A stretch of DNA of 64,000 nt from Streptomyces sp. BK239 (lineage in GTDB: Bacteria; Actinomycetota; Actinomycetes; Streptomycetales; Streptomycetaceae), in the NCBI RefSeq assembly GCF_004217285.1, contig NZ_SHKS01000006.1, forward strand, positions 372,001 to 436,000. The letters run 5' to 3'. Below the pieces are notes generated by a model, which saw only the letters and a list, made by a program, of their open reading frames with translations, made no database searches and had not been told where the DNA came from. Shown here in pieces: positions 24,551 through 34,325 of the stretch. The translations under genes were made by a program, and so were the position numbers. Every line of letters starts with the position of its first letter. Positions within the stretch are counted from its first letter, which is position 1.

Positions 24551-24949
24551 ATGGGTGAGATCACAGGGCGGTCCGGCCTGCGCGCCGCGGGGGTTCCCGT
24601 CGTGCACGAGTCCTATTCCTTCGCCTGCATGCGCTGCGGGCACGGCTGGGAACAGTCGTACGAGATCGAGCACCACACGGACGCCGACGGCCACGAGTTC
24701 GTCCGGTACGTCGCGGACGGACGCGTCGTGCCGTCGCCGTTGAGCCGCCCCGTGTGCCAGAACTGCGACGCGCACATCGTGCGCATCATGCGGGCGGGGC
24801 AGGTCTCCTCGGTGCTCAGCGCGGCACGGCGGCAGCCGCCGGACGAGGGCGCCGAGCCGGCGGGCGAGCCGGCGGGCGTGGCCGGTGAGCAGCGCCACCA
24901 CTGGCAGCTGTCCGACCTCCTCCACCCCTTCCACCGCCGGGCCGGCTGA
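24551..24949 (+). CDS. small zinc-ribbon protein
   Basis: A 132-residue protein with AGGAG five bases before ATG 24551. Two CxxC pairs (FACMRCGHGW at residues ~26-29 and PVCQNCDAH at ~73-76) make a likely zinc ribbon with a ~45-residue insert. The C-terminal third is acidic, Ala/Gly-rich and apparently disordered, ending in WQLSDLLHPFHRR. It is located between rsmI and tatD. No enzymatic motif was seen; a nucleic-acid or protein-binding role is possible but unproven. Confidence 0.8.
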   Translation: MGEITGRSGLRAAGVPVVHESYSFACMRCGHGWEQSYEIEHHTDADGHEFVRYVADGRVVPSPLSRPVCQNCDAHIVRIMRAGQVSSVLSAARRQPPDEGAEPAGEPAGVAGEQRHHWQLSDLLHPFHRRAG

Positions 24950-24989
24950 CCCGGACGGCGCGGCCCCGGCCCTTTCGTAGGATCGGGGC

Positions 24990-25877
24990 ATGCCTTCGAA
25001 CGCCGACAAGGCCGACAAGAACACCGCGCCGCCGCTCCCGGCACCCCTCGCGGTGCCCGTCGCCGACTCCCACACCCACCTCGACATGCAGTCCGGCACG
25101 GTGGAGGAGGGCCTCGCGAAAGCCGCGTCGGTCGGGGTGACGACGGTCGTCCAGGTGGGCTGCGACGTGCGCGGCTCCCGGTGGGCGGCCGAGACGGCGG
25201 CCGCGCACGAGCGCGTCCACGCGGCCGTCGCCCTCCACCCCAACGAGGCGCCCCGCATCGTCCACGGCGACCCGGACGGCTGGTCGCGGCAGGGCGCACG
25301 GCAGCCGGGCGGCGCGGCGGCGCTCGACGAGGCGCTCGCCGAGATCGACCGCCTGGCCGGGCTCGCCCACGTCAAGGGCGTCGGCGAGACCGGGCTCGAC
25401 CACTTCCGCACCGGCCCCGAGGGCAAGGAGGCGCAGGAGCGCTCCTTCCGCGCCCACATCGAGATGGCCAAGCGGCACGGCAAGGCCCTCGTCATCCACG
25501 ACCGCGACGCCCACGCCGACGTCCTGCGGATCCTGAAGGAGGAGGGCGCCCCCGAGCGGACCGTCTTCCACTGCTACTCCGGCGACGCCGAGATGGCGGA
25601 GATCTGCGCCCGCGCCGGGTACTTCATGTCGTTCGCCGGCAACGTCACCTTCAAGAACGCCCAGAACCTGCGCGACGCCCTCGCCGTCGCCCCGCTGGAG
25701 CTGGTCCTGGTGGAGACCGACGCGCCCTTCCTCACCCCGGCCCCGTACCGGGGAAGGCCGAACGCCCCGTACCTCGTCCCGGTGACGGTCCGTGCGATGG
25801 CCACCGTGCGCGGCGTCGACGAGGACGTCATGGCGACGGCCCTCGCCGCCAACACCGCCCGGGCGTTCGACTACTGA
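24990..25877 (+). CDS. tatD: TatD family metal-dependent hydrolase/DNase
   Basis: A 295-residue TIM-barrel amidohydrolase of the TatD family. The metal ligands are visible as DSHTHLDM, the GVGETGLDHF glutamate, LVIHDRDAH, FHCYSGD and a final ETDAPFLTP aspartate, all in the canonical order. TatD enzymes have Mg-dependent 3'-5' exonuclease activity on DNA/RNA and are cytosolic. It lies just upstream of rpfB and rsmA, a common actinobacterial order. Confidence 0.9.
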   Translation: MPSNADKADKNTAPPLPAPLAVPVADSHTHLDMQSGTVEEGLAKAASVGVTTVVQVGCDVRGSRWAAETAAAHERVHAAVALHPNEAPRIVHGDPDGWSRQGARQPGGAAALDEALAEIDRLAGLAHVKGVGETGLDHFRTGPEGKEAQERSFRAHIEMAKRHGKALVIHDRDAHADVLRILKEEGAPERTVFHCYSGDAEMAEICARAGYFMSFAGNVTFKNAQNLRDALAVAPLELVLVETDAPFLTPAPYRGRPNAPYLVPVTVRAMATVRGVDEDVMATALAANTARAFDY

Positions 25878-25912
25878 ACCACTCGAACACGACGCTGTGT
25901 AGCCGAGCCGCT

Positions 25913-25941
25913 TTGGAGAGTGACGGCCTCTCCGCTAGGTT
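25913..25941 (+). promoter_or_regulatory. candidate rpfB promoter
   Basis: TTGGAG (25913-25918), 17-base spacer, TAGGTT (25936-25941). It fits the Streptomyces vegetative consensus well (TAGRRT exact). The predicted start is near 25948, inside the hairpin that follows. Confidence 0.5.
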
Positions 25942-25977
25942 CTGGGGGCCCGATCCGGGCCCCTTTCGGACCCCCAG
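25942..25977 (+). terminator. nested hairpin: tatD terminator or rpfB leader structure
   Basis: Inner perfect 8-bp stem GGGGCCCG/CGGGCCCC (25945-25963, 3-nt loop) followed by TTT, and an alternative outer stem CTGGGGG/CCCCCAG (25942-25948 with 25971-25977). It lies between tatD and rpfB and ends 8 bases before the rpfB Shine-Dalgarno sequence. Confidence 0.55.
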
Positions 25978-25997
25978 GCCCCCTGGAGCGTGTCGGC

Positions 25998-27497
25998 GTG
26001 AGCATCTCGCACCATCCGTGGTACGCACCGCACCCCGCGTACCCCGAGCACCCCGGCGCCGATCTGCACAGCGCGCAGACGCTGGCGTACGGCGTGTACG
26101 TCCCCCCCGGCCAGCAGGGCACGCCCGGCCTCTACGGGACGCCCGGCCTCTACGGGACGCCCGAGGCGTACGACCTTCCCTTCGACGTCCCGTACACCGA
26201 CACCTACCGGCCCGGTTACGCGACGGCGGGCGAGTCGCCCACTCTCGTCGACTGGGCGGCGGCCGCCACGGCCGAGGCGCCCACCGTGACGCTCACCGGA
26301 CCCCGGACCGAGCCGGACGCCGGACGACGGGCGGGGCGGCGGCGCAGGGCGCGGACCCCTGAGCGACTTGAGCGGCCCGATCGGGGCGAGCGCTCCGAGC
26401 GACCCGAGTCGGCGGTGCGCCGGTTGCTTCCCCAGGCGCTCGTCGTCGCGTTCCTCGCCGGCGGGACCGCCGCGTTCGTCGCCAAGGACAAGGCGGTCGA
26501 GCTGACCGTCGACGGCAAGCCGCGCACCCTGCACACCTTCGCCGACGACGTCACCGAGCTGCTGGCCGACCAGGGCGTGCCGCTGGGCGCGCACGACGTC
26601 GTCACGCCCGCCCCCGGCACGCCCCTCGCCAGCGGCGACGAGATCGAGGTGCGCTACGGACGCCCCCTGCGGCTCACCCTGGACGGTGAGCGGCGCGAGG
26701 TGTGGACGACGGCGGACACGGTGGAGGGCGCGCTCCGGGAGATCGGGGTGCGCGCGGAGGGCGCGTACCTCTCCGTCGCGCGCACCCGGCGCATCGGGCT
26801 CGGAGGGCTCGCGCTGGACGTCCGCACCGAACGCGCCGTGACGATCCTCGCGGACGGCCGGGCCCGCACCGTCCGCACCAACGCGGCGACCGTCGGCGAG
26901 GCGGTCGAACAGGCCGGGATCACCCTGCGCGGCCAGGACGCCACCTCCGTGCCCTCCGGCAGCTTCCCCAGGGACGGGCAGACCGTCACCGTGCTGCGGA
27001 TCACCGGCGCCGAGGAGGTGCGCGAGGAGGCGATCCCGTTCGCCGTGCGCCGCGCCGAGGACCCCTCCCTGTTCCGGGGCACACAGGTCGTGGAGCAGCC
27101 CGGTCAGCCGGGGCTGCGGCGGATCACCTATGCCCTGCGGGCCGTCAACGGCGTACGGCAGAAGCCGAGGCGGATCAGGAGCGAGATCGTGCGCGAGCCT
27201 CGGGCGCGGCTGGTGAAGGTGGGCACGAAACCGCTGCCGGCGTCCGTGCGCGGCGCCGACGGCCTGAACTGGCGGGGCCTCGCGGCCTGCGAGTCCGGCG
27301 GCCGCGCCGACGCCGTGGACTCGTCCGGCACGTACGGCGGCCTGTACCAGTTCGACACCCGCACCTGGCACAGCCTCGGCGGCGCCGGCCGCCCCCAGGA
27401 CGCCCCCGCGGCGGAGCAGACCTTCCGCGCGAAGAAGCTGTACGTCAGACGGGGCGCGGCCCCCTGGCCCCACTGCGGGACCAGGCTGCAGGGCTGA
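25998..27497 (+). CDS. rpfB: resuscitation-promoting factor RpfB-like cell-wall hydrolase
   Basis: A 499-residue protein starting at GTG 25998 (GGAG 9 bases upstream). Residues 1-143 are a Pro/Tyr-rich then Arg-rich cytoplasmic tail with a duplicated GTPGLY unit; 144-161 a membrane anchor; ~165-335 three DUF348 repeats (VDGKPRTLHT, LDGERREVWT, ADGRARTVRT); ~340-415 a G5 domain; ~425-497 the Rpf lysozyme-like domain with the catalytic glutamate in LAACESGGR. RpfB-type proteins cleave peptidoglycan glycan strands during germination and growth. The long N-terminal tail is unusual compared with mycobacterial RpfB, which is a short lipoprotein-anchored form. Confidence 0.92.
   Translation: MSISHHPWYAPHPAYPEHPGADLHSAQTLAYGVYVPPGQQGTPGLYGTPGLYGTPEAYDLPFDVPYTDTYRPGYATAGESPTLVDWAAAATAEAPTVTLTGPRTEPDAGRRAGRRRRARTPERLERPDRGERSERPESAVRRLLPQALVVAFLAGGTAAFVAKDKAVELTVDGKPRTLHTFADDVTELLADQGVPLGAHDVVTPAPGTPLASGDEIEVRYGRPLRLTLDGERREVWTTADTVEGALREIGVRAEGAYLSVARTRRIGLGGLALDVRTERAVTILADGRARTVRTNAATVGEAVEQAGITLRGQDATSVPSGSFPRDGQTVTVLRITGAEEVREEAIPFAVRRAEDPSLFRGTQVVEQPGQPGLRRITYALRAVNGVRQKPRRIRSEIVREPRARLVKVGTKPLPASVRGADGLNWRGLAACESGGRADAVDSSGTYGGLYQFDTRTWHSLGGAGRPQDAPAAEQTFRAKKLYVRRGAAPWPHCGTRLQG
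26121..26156 (+). repeat. 18-bp tandem duplication in rpfB
   Basis: ACGCCCGGCCTCTACGGG occurs twice in tandem (26121-26138, 26139-26156), duplicating a TPGLYG unit in the cytoplasmic tail of RpfB. Confidence 0.85.
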
Positions 27498-27569
27498 ACC
27501 GGCGTGAGCCGTCGGGGCGCGGGGCGGCTCCCGGACGGCCGCGCCCGGCGGCCCCCGTACCCTTGTCCC

Positions 27570-28442
27570 GTGACCAGCCCCACCCCCGACGCCCTCCTGG
27601 GCCCCGCCGACATCCGCGAACTGGCGGCAGCCCTCGGCGTCCGCCCCACCAAGCAGCGCGGCCAGAACTTCGTCATCGACGCGAACACGGTCCGCCGTAT
27701 CGTGCGCACCGCGGGCGTCCGCCCGGACGACGTGGTCGTGGAGGTGGGGCCGGGCCTGGGCTCGCTCACCCTCGCGCTGCTGGAGGCCGCCGACCACGTC
27801 ACCGCCGTCGAGATCGACGACGTGCTGGCGAGCGCGCTGCCCGCGACGATCACCGCGCGCATGCCCGAGCGCGCGGGCCGCTTCGCGCTCGTCCACTCCG
27901 ACGCCATGCACGTCGCCGAGCTTCCCGGCCCCGCCCCGACCGCGCTGGTCGCCAACCTGCCGTACAACGTGGCCGTTCCGGTGCTGCTGCACATGCTCGG
28001 CACCTTCCCGAGCATCGAGCGCACCCTCGTCATGGTCCAGTCGGAGGTCGCCGACCGCCTCGCCGCCGCCCCCGGCTCCAAGGTGTACGGGGTGCCGTCC
28101 GTGAAGGCCGCCTGGTACGCCGAGGTCAAGCGGGCCGGCGCCATCGGCCGCAACGTGTTCTGGCCCGCGCCGAACGTCGACAGCGGGCTGGTCTCCCTGG
28201 TCCGCCGGACCGAGCCGGTGAAGACCACGGCGTCCAGGCGCGAGGTCTTCGCCGTCGTGGACGCGGCCTTCGCGCAGCGCCGCAAGACGCTGCGGGCGGC
28301 GCTGGCCGGCTGGGCCGGTTCGGCCGCGGCCGCCGAGGCGGCGCTGGTCGCCGCCGGGGTGTCGCCGCAGGCCCGCGGGGAGTCGCTCACCGTCGAGGAG
28401 TTCGCCCGGATCGCGGAGAACAAGCGGGAGGACGCCGCGTGA
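27570..28442 (+). CDS. rsmA: 16S rRNA dimethyladenosine transferase (RsmA/KsgA)
   Basis: A 290-residue Rossmann methyltransferase. Start GTG 27570 was chosen over the longer open frame because it matches the family's N terminus. Motifs: KQRGQNFVID at the N terminus, motif I VVEVGPGLGSLT, the acidic VEIDD, and motif IV NLPYNVAVPVLLH, which carries the catalytic NLPY. The C-terminal domain has RRKTLRAAL. It dimethylates A1518 and A1519 in 16S rRNA helix 45 with SAM. The ispE start overlaps its stop by four bases. Confidence 0.95.
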   Translation: MTSPTPDALLGPADIRELAAALGVRPTKQRGQNFVIDANTVRRIVRTAGVRPDDVVVEVGPGLGSLTLALLEAADHVTAVEIDDVLASALPATITARMPERAGRFALVHSDAMHVAELPGPAPTALVANLPYNVAVPVLLHMLGTFPSIERTLVMVQSEVADRLAAAPGSKVYGVPSVKAAWYAEVKRAGAIGRNVFWPAPNVDSGLVSLVRRTEPVKTTASRREVFAVVDAAFAQRRKTLRAALAGWAGSAAAAEAALVAAGVSPQARGESLTVEEFARIAENKREDAA

Positions 28443-29332
28443 GCGTCACCGTGCGCGTGCCCGCCAAGGTCAACGTGCAGCTCGCGGTGGGCGCCGCCCG
28501 CGCGGACGGCTTCCACGAGCTGGCGAACGTCTTCCTCGCGGTCGGCCTGTACGACGAGGTCACCGTCACCCCGGCCGACGAGCTCCGCATCACCTGCGCG
28601 GGCCCGGACGCAGCCCAGGTCCCCCTGGACCGCACCAACCTGGCCGCGCGCGCGGCCCTCGCCCTCGCCGAGCGGTACGGCCGCGACGCCGACGTGCACC
28701 TCCACATCGCCAAGGACATCCCCGTCGCCGGCGGCATGGCGGGCGGCAGCGCGGACGGCGCGGGCGCGCTGCTCGCCTGCGACGCGCTGTGGGGCACCGG
28801 CGCGAGCCGTGACGAACTCCTCGACATCTGCGCCGAGCTGGGCAGCGACGTGCCCTTCAGCCTGATCGGCGGGGCGGCCCTGGGCACCGGGCGCGGCGAA
28901 AAGCTGACGCCGCTGGAGGTGGGCGGCACGTTCCACTGGGTGTTCGCGATGGCCGAGCGGGGGCTGTCGACTCCGGCGGTGTTCCGCGAGTTCGACCGGC
29001 TGGCGGAGGGGCGCGACATCCCCGAGCCGGAGGCCTCCCCGGACGTCCTGGCCGCCCTCGCCAAGGGCGACCCCGACGCGCTCGCGGCCGCCGTCACCAA
29101 CGACCTCCAGCCCGCCGCCCTCTCCCTCTTCCCCGAACTGGCCGACACCCTCGCCGCGGGCCGGGCGGCGGGCGCCCTGGCGGCCCTGGTCTCCGGCTCG
29201 GGCCCGACGACGGCCTTCCTGGCACGAGACCCGGGTTCGGCGGCGGCGGTGGCCGAGGCCCTGCGGACCTCCGGCGCCTGCCGCTCGGTGCGCGTGGCGA
29301 CATCACCGGCGGCGGGGGCGACGGTGCTCTGA
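28439..29332 (+). CDS. ispE: 4-diphosphocytidyl-2-C-methyl-D-erythritol kinase
   Basis: A 297-residue GHMP kinase. GTG 28439 overlaps the rsmA stop (GTGA). The ATP-binding loop PVAGGMAGGSADGAGAL is plain; VRVPAKVNVQLAVG at the N terminus and SGSGPTTAFLA near the C terminus complete the GHMP motifs. It phosphorylates CDP-methylerythritol in the MEP pathway that supplies isoprenoid precursors. The rsmA-ispE pairing is widely conserved in actinobacteria. Confidence 0.95.
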   Translation: MSVTVRVPAKVNVQLAVGAARADGFHELANVFLAVGLYDEVTVTPADELRITCAGPDAAQVPLDRTNLAARAALALAERYGRDADVHLHIAKDIPVAGGMAGGSADGAGALLACDALWGTGASRDELLDICAELGSDVPFSLIGGAALGTGRGEKLTPLEVGGTFHWVFAMAERGLSTPAVFREFDRLAEGRDIPEPEASPDVLAALAKGDPDALAAAVTNDLQPAALSLFPELADTLAAGRAAGALAALVSGSGPTTAFLARDPGSAAAVAEALRTSGACRSVRVATSPAAGATVL

Positions 29333-29345
29333 GGGACGGCTCCGC

Positions 29346-29939
29346 TCAGAGTCGGTCGATGGCGGTCAGGTCGATGGCGATGTCGTAGGGCTTGTCGACC
29401 TTGACCTGGTCCCGATGCATGCCCATGTGGACGTACGCGTGGGTCATCGGGTCGAGCTCGTACACATGGACGAGGGGCCTGCCGCCGGTCCCGCTCTGCT
29501 CCACCCGCCAGAAGTTCGGGATGCCGGCAGCCGCGTACTTCTGTGGCTTGGTCGTGCGGTCCCGCGACTCCGAGTCCGGCGAGACGACCTCCACGGCGAG
29601 CAATACGTCCTCGGCCCGGTAACTCGTCTGGTCCGGCCCCTCGACCGCGTCGGCGCGGATCACGCTGACGTCCGGTTCGGGGCCGTTGCGGGTGTCCAGG
29701 ATGACGGTCATCTCGCGACTGACTCTCAGCTCGGACGGCAGTCCCGTGCGCAGACCCCAGACCAGAAGGTCGATCATATTCGCGTGGAATCGGCGCTGCG
29801 GACTCACGAAAACCAGGCTCCCGTCGATCAGCTCGGTGTGCGGCGGGAGATCGGGCAGCGTGAACAGGTCGTCCACGGTGTAGCCGTCCTGTGGCGGCAC
29901 CGGCCACTGGACGCGGTGCTTCACGGATTCGGCGGTCAT
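29346..29939 (-). CDS. Uma2 family endonuclease-like protein
   Basis: A 197-residue PD-(D/E)xK-fold protein of the Uma2 family, a group expanded in Streptomyces and cyanobacteria. Active-site candidates are E and D in TELIDGSLV and GPEPDVSVI, then EVVSPDSESRDRTTKPQKYA with the E-x-K-like pair, followed by GIPNFWRVE. ATG 29939 has GGGAGGA four bases upstream. Sits convergent to ispE. Nuclease activity is inferred from fold only; many family members have no tested function. Confidence 0.85.
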   Translation of the reverse strand: MTAESVKHRVQWPVPPQDGYTVDDLFTLPDLPPHTELIDGSLVFVSPQRRFHANMIDLLVWGLRTGLPSELRVSREMTVILDTRNGPEPDVSVIRADAVEGPDQTSYRAEDVLLAVEVVSPDSESRDRTTKPQKYAAAGIPNFWRVEQSGTGGRPLVHVYELDPMTHAYVHMGMHRDQVKVDKPYDIAIDLTAIDRL

Positions 29940-30096
29940 GGTTCCTCCCATGGACGGGATCCTGCTGCCCCGCCTCCACGGTAGCGGCCGAAGACCGATC
30001 ACGTCATCGCAAAGAGTGATCAGCTCCTCGCGCTCCGTCGCTCACCTCGCAGGCCCTAGGCTAGAAGGCTGACCGACCCACACGCGCAGGAGTGAA

Positions 30097-31902
<1,806 letters not shown>

Positions 31903-32206
31903 AGGGGCTCGCGGGGGTTCAGCCCCGGTTCCGGTCGGCTCGCGCCCCGGCGTGAAACATCCGCTCGCCGGGCCTGTCACGCCCGGCGGGCGAGGACGGC
32001 GCGCGCGTCGCGTGAAGGGGGCGTGAAGGCGCGTAACGACGGCATCACGGCCCGGTCCTCCCTTGGAAACAGGGGTGGACACGGGCCGGTTCGCTGTCGG
32101 AGGCGGGTGATAGAAAGAGCCGTTCGAGAACTTTCTGAGTACGACTCTGAGTCCGTCACGAGCCTCAGGGCGTGGCTAAAAATCAGTGACGAGGGGGAGC
32201 ACGCTG
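31903..32206 (+). other. gene-free stretch: terminator and upstream region of propeller gene
   Basis: Holds the ABC-F terminator (31962-31992) and about 200 bases upstream of the first beta-propeller gene. No further coding sequence is supported. A repeated CTGAGTACGACTCTGAGTC-like segment lies at ~32135-32155. Confidence 0.5.
31962..31992 (+). terminator. terminator after ABC-F gene
   Basis: CGCTCGCCGGGC and GCCCGGCGGGCG form a 12-bp stem with one mismatch and a 7-nt loop, 60 bases after the ABC-F stop. Confidence 0.6.
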
Positions 32207-34111
32207 ATGACTCAGCCGCCCAACCAACCGCCGCCGCAGGGCGGTTTCGGAGCACCGCAGGATCAGCCGCAGCCGCCGCACCCGCCGCAGGCAGGGCAGC
32301 CCGCTCCGGCGGGGGATGCGCAACCGCCCGCCCAGAGCGACGGGTTCGGCGCTCCGCAGGGCGGCGGGTTCGGGGCCCCGCAGGGTGGCGGACCGGGGGC
32401 GCCACAGATGCCCGCCCAGCCGCCGCAGGCCCCGCCCGGTCCTCCGCAGCCGCAGCCCGGTTACGGCTACCCGCAGCAGCAACAGCCGGCGCAGCCGGGC
32501 CCCTACGGTCAGCCCAGCGGCCCCTACGGGACCCCGCCCGGGCCGTACGGGCAGCCGGGCGCCGCCCCTTACGGGCAGCCGGGTCCCGGCCCCTACGGTC
32601 AGCAGCCCGGCTACGGCGGCTACCCGCCCCCGCCGCAGTTCCCCGGCGCTCCGGGCGCGCCCGGCACACCGCCGAACGGTTCGCGCGGCCCCTTCCGCAA
32701 GCCCGCCGTGGTCGTCGGCGCGGCGGTGGCGGCGCTCGCGGTGATCGGCGGCACCGTGTTCGTGGTCGCGAACGGGGACGACGGCAAGCAGGACAAGCCG
32801 CCGGTCGCAGGGCAGAGCAAGAGCGCCGGGCCGGCCACGAGCGACAAGCCCGTCAACCCCGGCGACGGCAGCGGCGACGGCGGCGAGGAAGCCGACTTCA
32901 ACGCGGACCGCAAGTCCGGCGAGGCGAAGGTGCTCTGGTACAAGGAGGCGCCCGACGCCCCCGCGTCCGGCGCCGAGGCCCCCGGCATGTGGATCACGTC
33001 CTCGACGGCGGTGAAGGCGGCCTACAAGGAGGTCGTCGGATACAACGTCACCGACGGCAAGCCGACCTGGCCGACCGTCGCGTTCCCGCAGAAGATCTGC
33101 GCGGTCACCCCGCAGAAGACGGCGGACGACAAGATCGTCGTCGCGTACATGAGCGGCACCAGCGACCGCGCCAAGTGCAACCAGCTCCAGCAGCTCGACC
33201 TGAAGACCGGCGCCAAGGGCTGGACCGGCGTGGTCGCGGACGGCGCGCTGTTCGACAGCGCGATCACCATCGAGCTGTCGGTCACGGGCAACACGCTGAT
33301 GGTGGGCCGCTCGCAGTCGGGCACGGCGTACGACGTGCGCACCGGCAAGAAGATGTGGGACAAGACGAAGTACGGCGACGCCTGTTTCCCGACCGCCTTC
33401 GCGGGCGGCGGCAAGCTGATCTCCGTGGCGTCCTGCGACGCGACCGGAGCGAACGAGCACGACGAACTCCAGGAACTCGACCCGGCCACCGGCAGGGTCA
33501 AGTGGACGCAGAAGTTCGACAAGGGCTGGACGGTCGGCCGGACGTACTCCGTGGACCCGCTGGTCGTCTACAGCACCAACAAGGACAAGAACGCCTGGAA
33601 CATCGCGTCGTTCAAGCCGGCCGGCGGCTTCCGTTCGCAGGTCGCCTTCGACGAGGACTTCGCACCCGAGTGCGGCTGGGCCCTGCTCCAGCGCAACCTC
33701 AGCGGCTGCGAGGGCACGGCCGCCGACGCCGGCACGCTCTACCTGCCGACCGAGGCGACCACCGGCCCGAACGAGATCGTCGCCATCGACCTCGCCACCG
33801 GCAAGGAGAAGTGGCGCGTCAAGTCGCCCACGGACGAGTCGATGCTGCCGCTGAAGGTGGAGGGCGGCAACCTCGTCGCCTACGTCGAGCCGTCCTACGA
33901 CGCGGCGGGCAAGGTCGTGTCGATCCCGACGGCCGGGGCCGCCCACACGCCGTCCACGCTGCTCCAACTGCCCGAGAGCACCGTCGACCTGGAGGACAGC
34001 TTCTTCTCCCGTGACGTCGCCTGGACCGACGGCCGCTTCTACATCTCCTCCACGCGGCTGTCCGGCAAGGACGACGCGAAGGAGAAGCTGATGCTCGCGT
34101 ACGGCAAGTGA
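32207..34111 (+). CDS. membrane-anchored PQQ-type beta-propeller protein, copy 1
   Basis: A 634-residue protein. ATG 32207 has GAGGGGGAG upstream; GTG 32186 in frame is less likely. Residues ~1-160 are a Pro/Gln/Gly/Tyr-rich cytoplasmic tail (MTQPPNQPPPQGGFG, PYGQP and GYGYPQ repeats); ~167-190 one TM helix (AVVVGAAVAALAVIGGTVFV); ~195-245 a charged low-complexity spacer; the remaining ~390 residues are an extracytoplasmic propeller with PQQ-like repeats (DLKTGAKGWT, DVRTGKKMWD, DPATGRVKWT, DLATGKEKWR). Topology inferred as N-in/C-out. Tandem to a paralogue that starts with the same residues. Role unknown; the fold suggests ligand or protein binding rather than catalysis. Confidence 0.85.
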   Translation: MTQPPNQPPPQGGFGAPQDQPQPPHPPQAGQPAPAGDAQPPAQSDGFGAPQGGGFGAPQGGGPGAPQMPAQPPQAPPGPPQPQPGYGYPQQQQPAQPGPYGQPSGPYGTPPGPYGQPGAAPYGQPGPGPYGQQPGYGGYPPPPQFPGAPGAPGTPPNGSRGPFRKPAVVVGAAVAALAVIGGTVFVVANGDDGKQDKPPVAGQSKSAGPATSDKPVNPGDGSGDGGEEADFNADRKSGEAKVLWYKEAPDAPASGAEAPGMWITSSTAVKAAYKEVVGYNVTDGKPTWPTVAFPQKICAVTPQKTADDKIVVAYMSGTSDRAKCNQLQQLDLKTGAKGWTGVVADGALFDSAITIELSVTGNTLMVGRSQSGTAYDVRTGKKMWDKTKYGDACFPTAFAGGGKLISVASCDATGANEHDELQELDPATGRVKWTQKFDKGWTVGRTYSVDPLVVYSTNKDKNAWNIASFKPAGGFRSQVAFDEDFAPECGWALLQRNLSGCEGTAADAGTLYLPTEATTGPNEIVAIDLATGKEKWRVKSPTDESMLPLKVEGGNLVAYVEPSYDAAGKVVSIPTAGAAHTPSTLLQLPESTVDLEDSFFSRDVAWTDGRFYISSTRLSGKDDAKEKLMLAYGK

Positions 34112-34325
34112 GCCGACCGGCCGCGTCGCGCGGCGCGGGCTCCACGGCCGCCGGGGGCGGCGATCGGCTTGCGCCGGCCGCCCCGGCGGCCGCTGCCGCC
34201 GCCCGCCCGGGCCGCGCCGTCTCCGTAGGCCGACCGGTCCGTCGCCCGTCGACCCGGCCGTGTCCCCGGCCTCCTGTCCCGTCCCTGTCCCCGTCTTCAC
34301 GAGTGCTTTCCGAGGTGCCCACGCC

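Noticed and set aside
34112..34325. Possible small gene between the two propeller genes
   Set aside because: Only Arg/Ala/Pro-rich frames without a binding site or family signature; taken as intergenic.
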